Source: Chelonoidis abingdonii
Lineage: Eukaryota > Chordata > Testudines > Testudinidae
Direction: 5' to 3'
Assembly: GCF_003597395.2 (NCBI RefSeq)
Contig: NC_133770.1
Location: 297,847,482 to 297,911,481 of the forward strand
DNA length: 64,000 bases
Positions 31,545-42,300 of the stretch are shown in pieces. The position numbers and the translations under genes were made by a program. Each line of letters begins with the position of its first letter. Position 1 is the stretch's first letter. The notes under the pieces are model-generated. The model searched no databases. It was not told where the DNA came from and saw only the letters and a program-made list of their open reading frames with translations.

Positions 31545-31720
31545 GCTGAAAGCCTGAGGAGACTTGGGTTCCCAGACCTGCCTCTGCTACTAACCAGCTG
31601 TGAGAGCTTGGGCTAGTGTGTGTACCTCAGTTTCTCCAACTATATCATGGTGAGATCAGCAATTACTCTGCCTTAGGAAGGGCCTTAAGATCTATGGCTG
31701 AAAAGAGCTAAGTAGTATGA
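31545..31720 (+). mobile_element. MIR-like SINE remnant
   Basis: The run 'gacttgggttcccagacctgcctctgctactaaccagctgtgagagcttgggc...tacctcagtttctccaactatatcatgg...ctgccttaggaaggg' follows the MIR layout. Confidence 0.6.
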
Positions 31721-31744
31721 TGCTGTGAAAAATAGAGCTGGGGG

Positions 31745-31867
31745 TAGGGTTGCCAAGCCTCCAGGATTGTCCTGGAGTCTCCAGGAATTAATGATTAATC
31801 TTTAATTAGAGATTATGTCACGTGATGGAACCTCCAGGAATACGCTTGACCAAAATTGGCCACCCTA
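31745..31867. mobile_element. Short MITE with TA duplication (TAGGGTTGCCAA ends)
   Basis: Ends tagggttgccaa and ttggccacccta are inverted repeats bounded by TA, the Tc1/mariner-type target. The interior 'cctccaggattgtcctggagtctccaggaatta' is a compact palindromic MITE family common in turtles. Confidence 0.7.
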
Positions 31868-31945
31868 GCTGAAGGGGGCCATTAATGGGGCAGTGATTGT
31901 GAGCAGGCCTGATGCCTTTACCTTGACTCAATGTGAATAATCATT

Positions 31946-32470
31946 CAGGCTACAATTTGTCACAGCAGTCATGGATTCCGTGACTTTACCGAACCTCCGG
32001 GACTTCTTTGGCTTCAGCTGTCAGTGGCTGAAGCCGGGACTGGAGGCGGGACTGTGTGCCCCTGCCCTGCTGCTGGGGCTGGAACCAGGACTGGGCACCC
32101 CTGCCCTGTGGCTTGTGGTGGGGGCTGGATCTGGGGTCATGTGCACCTGTTCCAAAGCCAGGGCTGCAACGGGGACCATGTTTCCCCCTCGTGGCTTCCC
32201 AGGGTCATGCGGCCAGGGCTGTGCGCCTGTGGCTGGGCTTGGCGCCAGGACTGTGTGCCTCTGCCCCGCAGCCAGCCCCAGAGTGCGGGCTGTGTGCCCC
32301 CCATGGGACTTCAGCTGTCATTCCTCCCCCCTCACTTAGCCCTCCCGCCCTCCCCCCGTTTGTTTTTAGTAAAGTCACAGACAGGTCACGGGCTCCCTTG
32401 AATTTTTGTTTATTGTCTGTGACCTGTCCACAACTTTTACTAAAAATAACCGTGACAAAATCTCAGCCTG
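31946..32470. mobile_element. Non-autonomous DNA transposon with CAGGCT..AGCCTG ends
   Basis: Left end caggctacaatttgtcac and right end gtgacaaaatctcagcctg are inverted repeats. Subterminal pieces (tccgtgactttac / gtctgtgacctgtcc) are also inverted. No convincing 8-bp duplication remains. The open frames inside are GC-rich repeat, not a gene. Confidence 0.65.
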
Positions 32471-33540
32471 ATTAATCACAGCTGGGAGCCATTGTGTCTT
32501 GGGCATTACACTCTGCGCTCTCATTGAGTCTCCTTAACACTGGCTCTTGCGAATAACCTGGGATCTAGGGGCAAACTCACTGACTAACTTCCGCCCTTTG
32601 CCATCTATTCTCTTCAGCTTCTTCCACGGCATCCGTCCCCTTGGTATCTGAACACCTGCCCTTTGGGTTGTATTTTGCAAGGAAAAGAGCTAGGCACTTT
32701 TGCTTTCATGAAAGCCAAGTTTAGCCCTGACCCAGCCAAGTCCCCAAAGCAGTCAGCCCCGAATCTGCTTCACAAAATCCAAGCTCTATCAATCACCTTC
32801 CTGCATTATTTCTGCTCCTCTTTGCCCGAATTCCTGCTTCGCTCCTGGATCCCTTGTGTTTGTATTATGACCCTGCCTGCACTATTGGTTCCAGTTTTTG
32901 AAAATTTCCATGAGATCCCTTCCGAGTCTCCAGCTGTGCAACCACAAAGCCGTTACCCCTTCGCTGTGATCTTCCAGCTTGATGCAATCTTTGCTGCCCT
33001 TTGTTCCATTCTTGCCTGGACTGTAATCTTCCTGTGGTCTGGCGATGGGGATTGCCCAGGGAATTCTAGCTTGCGGGGAGAGGGGACACCTGTGGCTGTA
33101 ACAGCGTCACCTCTGTCCTTTAAAGGGCTCGATTTGCAAGAGGAGGGGCATGCTGGCATGTAGAATATGCTCAGTGCAAAGTGCAATAAGGACACATCCA
33201 TGCAGACCCTCAGAGCATCCTCTGCCGTGATGTCCGAGCCAGGTCTTGGCCTGTGGGCGATTAGACATGTCCAACAGATTCAGGGTTTTATAAAAGGGGG
33301 GGAAATAATAAAATCTAAACCAAGCACCAGACCCCAGAGGCTCCATTAGGAATGTCCCCATTGCTACTGATTTTACCCAGAAGGCACTTGTGTTCTTCAG
33401 TGAAGGGCAACAGTCAAACAGCTTCAGATAAGCCAAGTGGTGGGTGTTCTGGAGACATGTCAAAGTACAGAAACAGCCAGCACTAGACAGAATACAGAGT
33501 TGCTGTATAGAATCGCTCCACTATGCACTTGTACCTATTA
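32471..33540. other. Intergenic DNA without recognisable gene
   Basis: A 166-codon open frame at 32663-33163 (+) shows no known domain, no splice context and ordinary composition. I do not call it as a gene. Confidence 0.5.
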
Positions 33541-33544
33541 GGGA

Positions 33545-33700
33545 GAGGCAGCAGGGTGTAGTGGTTAGAGCTGGGGTGGGCCTGGATTCTATTCCTGACT
33601 GCTAGTGACCTTGGGTAAATTGCTGCATGCCTCAATTTGCCCATCTATAAAACGGTGGATGAGAACCCCACAGCGTTGAGATCACCAAATGGACTTAGAC
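33545..33700 (+). mobile_element. MIR-like SINE remnant
   Basis: The run 'gaggcagcagggtgtagtggttagagctggggtgggcctggattctattcctgactgc...ttgcccatctataaaacggtgg' has the tRNA-like head and MIR core/tail order. Confidence 0.7.
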
Positions 33701-34984
33701 ATGAGCTATATTAATGCTGCAAAGGAATATTATGAGATTTGCATGTAAACACCACTTAGCTCAGTGGGAAATGTGTTGCATGAGCTGTGGCGTGCAAGCG
33801 GGAAGTTAAGTGTGCAAAAGAGCACGTGCAGAGAACTGCCACTTGCACTGATGCTGCAGATGCAATTCTGAACATAATTCTTCTTTTTTCTGTGCAGTTT
33901 TGCAGACCGGACCCCTCAACTGACCATTTTCCTGCACACCTCAGAAAAGGAGATCTATTTGGTATATCTCATTTTAAATCAGTATTTTCCAAAGCGTGGG
34001 GAACAAACTGAAGTTCTTGCCAAGGGTGCAGTATGGAGAGACCTCTATTGTTTTCCAGAGTCAGTTTTAATTTTAGTCAAAACATAATTAGTCTTATGGC
34101 TGTGAAAACAACCTTCAAAATGTGACACAAGTTTAACTGATGCAGCAATGTCTGCCTGAGTTTGCAGAGTGCCTGAAACAATAGCTTTCAATGGGTGCTA
34201 TTAGATGCCAGAGATGCTATTTTAACTCCCATTTTGTTAATTATTTCATTGCTCATCAAAGCAGGTAAGAAAGGAGAGGAAGGATGATATTATGATGATC
34301 TACACCAATATTTCCCAAACTAGGGGCATGAAGGAGCACAGAAGATGTATACAAATTGAGAAATTTTGACCTTTTTTCAGAAGGACAAATTTGGTTTTAT
34401 TTTCCTGAAGGGGGCTCAACTTTTAATAGTTTCAGAAATGCTGACTTAAATTATCGTGTTTCATAAGCTTATAAGTAGAAGTGGACAGGAAATGGTTTTC
34501 CCATCATGTCAATTTTTTCAAGGTATCAAAAAAGCTTCCTGTCCTGCATTAGGAAGGAATGTCAAAAATCTCAGAAAATTTCATGTACCAAAAATATGAA
34601 AAAGATTTTGTTTGGGGTCAATCAAAATGTTTTGTGTCAATAATTTCAAAACATTTTATTTTGATTGCAACCATTTTTTTCTTGGAGTCTAAATTTATTA
34701 AAATAGCTAAACTAAAATTCGCTTTGACTCAACAAACCCAGAATTTCTAGTTCAATAATGTCAAAACAGGATGTTTCTACAATTTTAAAACTTTCTTTCC
34801 AAAATTGTTGGAGGTGGGAGATTTGCGAAAACCAATCCCATTTTGTGAAGTTTCACAAATCAGTATTTTGGGGGTGAAAAAACAGTTTGTTGAAAAATTC
34901 CCAACCGGCTCTTCTCACAAGTGATCTTTTGAACAGGAACACCTGACTCAGAGGACATAAATCCTGCTGCTGTCTCAGACTCGT

Positions 34985-35690
34985 ATGAACATAAGAAGGG
35001 CCATACTGAGTCAGGTCCATCTAAACCAGTATCCTGTATTCCGACAGTGGCCAATGCCAAGTGCTTCAGAGAGAATGAACAGAACAGGTAATCATCAAGT
35101 GATCCATCCTCTGTCACCCATTCCCAGCTTCTGGCAAACAGAGGCTAGGGTCACTCAGAGCATGGGGCTGCATCCCTAACTAGGGTGACCAGATGTCCCA
35201 ATTTTATAGGGATGGTCCTGATTTTGGGGTCTCTTTCTTAAATAGGCTCCTATTACTCCCCACCCCCTGTCCCGATTTTTCACACTTGCTGCCTGGTCAC
35301 CCTAACCCTGACCATGCTGGCTAATAGCCATTGCTGGACCTATTCTCCATGAATTTATATAGTTCTTTTTTGAACCCACATATACTTTTGGCCTTCACAA
35401 CATCCTCTGGCAAGAAGTTTCACAGGTTGACTGTGTGTTGTGTGAAGTACTGTACTTCCTTTGGTTTGTTTTAAACCTGCTGGCTATTAATTTCATTGGG
35501 TGACCCTGGGGTTCTTGTGTTATGTGACAGAGTAAATAACACTTCCTTAGTCACTTTCTCCACACCAGTCAAGGTTTTATAGACCTCTGTTATATCCCCT
35601 CTTCATCGTCTCTTTTCCAAGCTGAAAAGTCCCAGACTTGTGCCTCTCAGTTTACCCTACCAAGGCTGTCTCTTGATCCTGCTGTCTCTC
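34985..35690 (-). mobile_element. CR1-type LINE, minus orientation, split by a MITE
   Basis: The sequence runs 'gaacataagaagggccatactgagtcagg...tcccagcttctggcaaacagaggctagg...gctggctaatagccattgctgg...ggccttcacaacatcctctggcaagaagtttcacagg...ttatatcccctcttcatcg'. A 124-bp MITE at 35181-35304 interrupts it. Confidence 0.85.
35181..35304. mobile_element. MITE with TAGGGTGACC ends inside CR1
   Basis: Ends tagggtgaccaga and tctgg-like cctggtcacccta are inverted repeats with TA at both edges. It is the intact relative of the copy at 10852-11346. Confidence 0.8.
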
Positions 35691-35762
35691 CCCTACCTGT
35701 GTCTTACAAGCACCATGATCCACTCATGGACATTCTCCTGCACTGGAAAGCTGAAAGGTCAG

Positions 35763-36172
35763 TGTAAGGGACTGCGGAAGATTTTGTCACGGTGGTTTAG
35801 CTGAGGCTGTTCGCCTTCTCAGGGACAGGCTACTAAAGGGTGTTTTGTGCTAGCAAATACTGTTTGCAGCTGGTTAGAACCGCCCAGCCTGGGAAGCCGG
35901 CGTGTTTAGAAAAGCCTGGCCCTTTGCCATTAAAGATAGTTTAGTTGTGGGAAAGCTCCCACATGCCTATGTATGAGTTGTTTTACATGCTATTAGCATA
36001 AAGTTATATTTAGTAGGACCTGTCTTGCTGCTTTGGACTCGTTCCCTGCTTTGAACTAGCAACGTGCTGAGTCCCCGTTGCGGGTGTGTTTTCTTTACCT
36101 TCATTAAAAGCCATATCACTCACTGTGTGTGTGTGTGTGTCTCGTCCCTGCAGAGCACTTAGGCATGCAACA
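35763..36172 (+). mobile_element. Solo LTR with exact 5-bp duplication
   Basis: It starts tgtaagggactgcgg and ends aggcatgcaaca. GTCAG is duplicated at 35758-35762 and 36173-36177. ATTAAA at about 36103 and a (GT)n run at 36124-36140 lie in the R/U5-like part, suggesting plus orientation. It is a third LTR family in this window. Confidence 0.8.
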
Positions 36173-36233
36173 GTCAGCAACATTGAAGTTAGACAAACTG
36201 GAAGCATGCCCATTTCCTGGGAGCTCCATACAC

Positions 36234-36482
36234 TGAGCCCTGATCTACACTGGGCGGGGCTGGGACGGTCGGCGTATCTTGGGTCAACTTACCTGGCTGT
36301 GAGGACGGCAGCAAGTCGATTGCTGCCACTCCCCTATTGACTCCACTTCTGCCTCTTGCGAACTGGAGTTCCAGCGTCGATGGGGAGCGCGATCGGGGGA
36401 TCGATTTTATCGTGTCTACATTAGACATGATAAATCGATCCCCGATAGATCGATCACTGCCAACCAGACCTGCCCTGAGACT
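36234..36482. mobile_element. Harbinger-like MITE fragment
   Basis: It begins gagccctgatctacactgggc and contains the inverted gatcgatttatc/gataaatcgatc motif near its right end (36397-36444). Both features are typical of turtle Harbinger MITEs. The termini are worn. Confidence 0.55.
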
Positions 36483-37222
36483 CACTAGGGAGCTATATGA
36501 TGACTGAGCAATAAGTGCCCCCTCTGCGTGGTGTTTCTCAATCTCTGGATCTTCCTCTTGTTTCCTGGCTGGATCTGTCCATTCTCACAATCAGTCTGGC
36601 CTGTTTCCATCCCTTCTGCCAACTCTCCCATTATTTACTGAATCTTCTCTGGGAGTGCAGCCTCCTCCCCGGGGATAATATTATTAATTTATTATTGTAA
36701 TTCCTCTAGGGGCTCTAGTTATAGACCTGGACCCCAATGTGGGAAGCGCTGTACAATTTATAGGTGCCATCCTTCCTAGGGCAACATTCACCAGGGAGGA
36801 ACTTCACCCCATGCAGAGAGGCCAGAACAACATCTAACCACCACTTGAGTCCCCCATAGACTTCAATTGGACTCAAGTCGTGCCTCACCCTTGGGCAGGC
36901 TCCCTGCACAAGGATGAATGTCACCTAGCAGATGGGCCATGGCAGTGCAGACTTTCCCTCAGCCCTTAACTGGAGGGAACACCTCTGGAGTGAAAGGGGT
37001 GTGCACCGACCAACCTCCAAGCATCAATTCAGGGCACTGCCACTGTCTCATGAGTTAATGCAATCCATTGCTATTGCTTTATTTTGAAGCCCATCGTTCA
37101 TGCCTACTCTTTCCTCACCACGTACTAAGGAATTAAATAACTGTTCCCAATAAATCAAGGAGAGAGGAGAGGCCAGGGAAAGGGATCTTTTTCAATGGGT
37201 ACATGACATTAATGTGGAGAAG
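36483..37222. other. Intergenic DNA without recognisable gene
   Basis: Mostly unassigned; an old repeat-like phrase (gtgggaagcgctgtacaatttataggtgcc) is at about 36738-36770. Confidence 0.45.
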
Positions 37223-37409
37223 GTGGGGGGAAGGGATAGCTCTAGTGGTTTGAGCATTGGCCTGCTAAACCCAGGGTTGTGAGTTCAATCCTTGAGGGGG
37301 CCATTTAGGGAACTGGGGTAAAAATCTGTCTGGGGACTGGTCCTGCTTTGAGCAGGGGGTTGGACTGGATGACCTCCTGAGGTCCCTTCTAACCTTGATA
37401 TTCTATGAG
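37223..37409 (+). mobile_element. tRNA-derived SINE, chelonian Pol III type
   Basis: The cleanest SINE here: head gggatagctctagtggtttgagcattgg, B-box-like gttgtgagttcaatcc, body gagggggccatttaggga, and a CR1-like tail ggactggatgacctcctgagg...gatattctatgag. The shared tail indicates mobilisation by CR1. Confidence 0.9.
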
Positions 37410-38364
37410 AGATGGTAAGAAGCTATTAGAGAAGGCTCTCATCCCACCAGCTCTGTTGAGATGACAGAAGAGGTCAGAGCTGAGGGAGATAAAGAAAGAG
37501 ACAACAATGTCAGGCATTCCCAACCCAGACTCTGAAATAAAGCCCTGATTCAGCAAAGCACTTAACCACATTGCTCAAGTCCCACAAAGTCTTATGCATG
37601 CACAGCTTAGAACTGAGATGGCACTCCCTTCACTTGTTGCCTAAACAGCATTTCAAGCCAGAATTGAAGGTCAAAAAAGAATCCTCTAGTAGATTTCAGC
37701 AGAGAAAAGTTGACCTACAAATAACTTTAATTATTACAGTTGATCAAGCAATTAATTCCTGCTCATTATTATTCCTCTGAAACAGGGACACAAAAGCACA
37801 GAAGAATTTCACCCACCTAGATCAGATCATTGGCACATCAAGTCTAGACTCCTGCCATGGCCTTCAGAGCTAGGCCAAAGACCCCTTACTCATCATGCAC
37901 TGAGAATGAAATTTACCCTGTGTAAAGGGCCAGCACAAAAGCTACGGTGCTGAGGGGTTGCACTGGCTCACTGCATTCAGGTGAATTTCACCCCAAACTG
38001 GTTGTTTAGCAATGATGTCTGTAGAACAGAGGCATGTGAAATAGCCATTTGCTAGGGGTGTTGGTCACAATGGTCATGCACTTAATTCGAATAGTTTGGC
38101 CTTGAGTAACTGGGTGTGCCATGGAATTTTCCGCAAGTAATTGACACAACAAAGACATTCCAGTACAGATTAGCATGGAATTTAATTTAGCAAGGAGCTG
38201 GTAGAGAGATTGTCTGACTGGGCATTCCTGAGCCAGGTCCCTTTATTGACAGGGACAGGAATGCAGAGATAACATCTTTCCAAGAGGCCAGTGTGTCTAA
38301 GAAAGCGAAGAAGTAGCTTCCTATAAGCGTCCAAGGCCACCCATTCGGAATGCAGATGGCAAGC

Positions 38365-39282
38365 TGTGGTAATCTAGCCGTCCAGTCCCAGACCTGGACT
38401 TTAGTGTCCACCAGTCTGGTCCTGTCCCAAACCTGGACTTTTGCGTCCAAAGTTTGGGGGCTTACCTGAAACTCCCCCAAGCTCACTACCAGCTTGGATA
38501 TTCTCGCTGCCACCAGATCGGATTAATATGTGGGCCTGACCCCTTTCCTCCTCTGGTCCCCAACCTCCCTTGGTGGGACACCCAGATTCCAATCCTTGGA
38601 TGCTAAAAGCAGGGAAAATAACCCTTCCCCTCCTCTTCAGGCTTGCTTGCATTGTGTGGACCCAAGAAACCAGCTTTTTGCTTCCCTCAGGACAATGGAG
38701 ATGCAATACCCACAGCTGGGCTCTGCCACCCCCCTTGCTCCAGGAACGAGGGAAAAACTGTAACCACCAGAGAACAGAGAGAATTCTTCGTCTTCTCTTT
38801 AGTTGCTCTTTCCCTGGACCCAAATAGGAAATAGCCCACAGCCTGGCTTTTCCCTTTGCCTCCCTAGGAAAGAACTTTCACAGGTTTAACAGAAAAATTA
38901 GTTAGAAAAGAAAGAAATATAAAACAATCATCTTGCCTTAAGATCAAATACAGGCTCTTGCTTATAAGAATATAAAGAAACGTCTGATTTAAAAGTAGCC
39001 AATTAAACCAGCACACAAATTACATACAGGTAAATCACCCCAAAGACCTCATAGCTGAATTACTTTGCTTTGTGTCGTGGTATTACAGATGTTGTGAGGT
39101 TTAGGCAGTGGTTATAAGAGACTTGTTTCCTCACTAGTAAGAAACAACAAGACCCCGAGTATACAAATTCCCGCCCCTGACTTTAAACAATCCAGTTCTC
39201 TGATTGGTCCTCTGGTCAGGTGTTCGGTTACCCTTTTCAGGTAAAAGAAACTTAACCCTTACCTACCTATCCATTTATGACA
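38365..39282 (-). mobile_element. Solo LTR with exact 5-bp duplication, just 3' of LYPD2
   Basis: Plus-strand termini are tgtggtaatctagcc and ccatttatgaca. CAAGC is duplicated at 38360-38364 and 39283-39287. It is the same family as 21002-21852 (shared ttggtcctctggtcaggtg and acttaaccctta blocks). Its 5' edge lies 73 bp downstream of the LYPD2 stop codon, in the same orientation. Confidence 0.85.
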
Positions 39283-39355
39283 CAAGCACAGCCAAGAGGG
39301 GCTTGGCTCTTGTTGGGTGGTGCTTCGGGAGTAAAGGCTTCACCTGCCCGGCTCC

Positions 39356-42300
39356 TCACAGCCCAGTTCTGAGGAGGACACAGAGGAAACTGGCTGAAAT
39401 CCCCATCACCATGTAGCTGATTTGTATGCTGACCGCCCCATCCAGGTTGCACAAGTCAGAGTTACAGCAGAAGGTGGGGCGAGAGCTCCCGATTTCATCC
39501 ACGTCGGACGGGATGCATTTCTGAGCACAAGACTTGACGACGGTTGAGTCGCCCACAAAGGGGTAAACTACAACATGTCAAAGCAAGAGAGAAGAAAAGG
39601 GTATTAAAGGGAGGATTAGGGGTGGGGGCAAGTTCCAGCCCTGCGGGGAGCACTGAACATCTATCCCATTAGATTCCAGCTCAATTCCAAAAAGCTTCAG
39701 GGGTTGGATCAGCTGGGAACTAAAACAAACAAACCTTTTGCTGGTCTCCTATGTAGAGAATGCCCTACATACATTCCTTGGAGTCTATCTCTGGTGTCCT
39801 TCCCACATGTCTCCCTCTGGCTCAGTGAACGCACAGGCAGTTCCACTGGGGCAGCCACAAGCTAAGCAGGGATACCTGGCTCATGCCCCTGGCTTTACAC
39901 CTAAGCCTGGGTGCATTGTGTGTCATCTGTCTCCCTGCAGATACGACATCCCATCTCTAATTGCTACCAATCCTAGGTGCAGCAGGTATCCCTGAGCCCC
40001 ATCTCCTCTCTCTGGAGAGGCGTCTCTTTACTCGGCAAAGCTCAACTATGGGCCAATGCAAGCCCCGTCCGGAGAGGTGCCAAGAATGCTCTGAAGTCAC
40101 AGGATCCAGCTTAGGCTCCTAAGAGCCCAGTGATTCAGGCACCCACAAGGGAGGTGGGAGACATAGGCTCCAGTCCACCAGCTCCCATCACTCTTTATCC
40201 ACAACAGGAGAGATTGACGCAGTCCTCATTGGGATGCCCCAGGGCTCAGAGCATCATCTGAGAGGTGGGAGACCTTTCTTCTCTGGTGGCAGAGAGGGGA
40301 ATTGAACCTGGGTCACCCACATGCCAGGCAAGTGCTCTAACCACCTGATGCTTTGTGTGGCACAGAGCAGGCACCTAATCCATTCCTGCAAGAACCACAC
40401 TACTTGCCTAAGCTGCAGTTGGTTCCCATTCGCAAATCACTAGCAGACAGAGGTGCCTCCCTGCCCCTATTGCCAGAAGGGTGGGACTTAGCAAACTCCC
40501 CTCTCATCAGCCTCTGCCATTGGCTAGAGGTGTGTCCCCACCTAGCGTACTGGCTTTTGTGAATCACAGTCTAAGGTGCCTGTCTCTCCCTATTCATTGT
40601 ACAGGAGCCTAGGTCCCTAACTCAGGTTTCGTAGCTCCCAGGGCTGTTCCTGTGATTTGCCAGGGCACGAAAAGTTACGCGCTGTGATGCTGAGTGTGGC
40701 GATGCCTAAGTCCCTTTGCGGATCTGGACCTAAGTGACTCATCCAACGCGAGTCCAACTGAGTCAATGGCAGAGCCAAAACTTGGATCCACTGCTCCCAA
40801 GTACCCGTGTTGCAGCCTGGGTCCATCGCTAGCAATCACAGGGGAACTCTAATCCCTGGGGTTGGGGCTGGATGGACGTTCTTCCCTTCCCTACATTTGA
40901 GCACAGGCTTCTCCCTCTGGGAGTCTCTTCCTTACCTTCCTCTCGGGAGTACATTACTGTCTTGCACACAACGTCATCCGTGGAGCAGTTGCTGATGGTC
41001 ACGCAGAGGGAGGCGCTCATCGGCTCCAGGCATGTGTAACACTGCAAGGCGTGGGCTGCAAAGAGGAACAAAACGGGGTTGCAAAATGGGGAGCAACAGG
41101 TGCTGTCTGCCCTTCCAGATCACCCCTGTTAGGGAAACCACTAGCGCCACTCCCCAGAGGTAGTTCTCAGAATGTGGTGCCGTAGGACCCGGCAGTTTCC
41201 TATGTGTCTTGTCTGATGTATGGAGGGGCATGCTGCAAAATCCACACGCCATGTCTTCGGTGTCACGCCAGGCTACTGTTAAACTGCCTCCAGGCATGCG
41301 GGTATCAGAGGTTAATCCAGTCCTTGGAGAGCATCATTTCGAAGAGATTTGTCTGTCGACTTTGTAACAATTAGCTAATCAGACCCGTCTCACACAGTTA
41401 TCTGAGTGGCAGAAACCTCAGCCAGCTAACCAGATCCAGAATAATGGACAGGCTGAAGTGATTTACACAGAGATCATTCCACTGATGGGCCGGTCACTCC
41501 TGAGGCCTGATTGTGATTCAGATTTACACTAGAGTCCCCATGCTCGTCCCCTCTGTATCTCCAGAGCAGTTGCCAACTCTCGCGTGGTAAATAAGCACCC
41601 CAACTTTCACATTAAGCCAAAGATCAAGCTAATCCCATTTCAGAACAAGGCCAGAACAAGCCAATCCCTAAGAACCCCAACACTCTGTGCCTAGATCCCC
41701 CCGGCATGCAGTCTGGGACTGTGGGGGGGCCACCGTGCAGCCCTGACTCTCTCCCCCAGTTGCCCCTGCTTGCCAGGAGCCAACCAAAAAAAAAAAAAAG
41801 GACACTACAAGCCAAACAAGACAAAAACAAGCCCAATTTCTGTGTTTTTTTCACGGGTTTGGCATGTCTGTACTAGAGTGGTGTAAAGACACCTTATAAA
41901 TGGCATAAAGGAGCCTTCATGTAAGTGAGAATCAGACTCTCAGCCTATAAGCTCTTTGGGTCAGGGGCTGGTTCTATTTTGCACTTTCTCCAGTGCTAAG
42001 CAGTGGTCAGCGCTGACCCACAGAAGCGTCCTTGGGGCAGGCAGCTAGGTAAGATCTCATTGTAGAGAGCTAGAAGAGGCCCATGGGATTTGCGTGGCCC
42101 AGGCTAGGACTATTCGGTGCTGAGATGTTTGTTCCACATCCAAAGTGGGTCTCACATTATTTTATAAAGTTAAACATTTAAACACAGGACAAATATTATA
42201 CCAGAAGCAAGTCCTTCGACCAGGAGGAAACAACAGTGGAAAGCACTTGCTAGATAAACTTCCTCTAAGGAGAAGGGCCCTCTGAAAAGCAACCAACCAA

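Noticed and set aside
32663..33163. 166-codon plus frame
   Set aside because: No domain, no splice or promoter context; length is compatible with chance.
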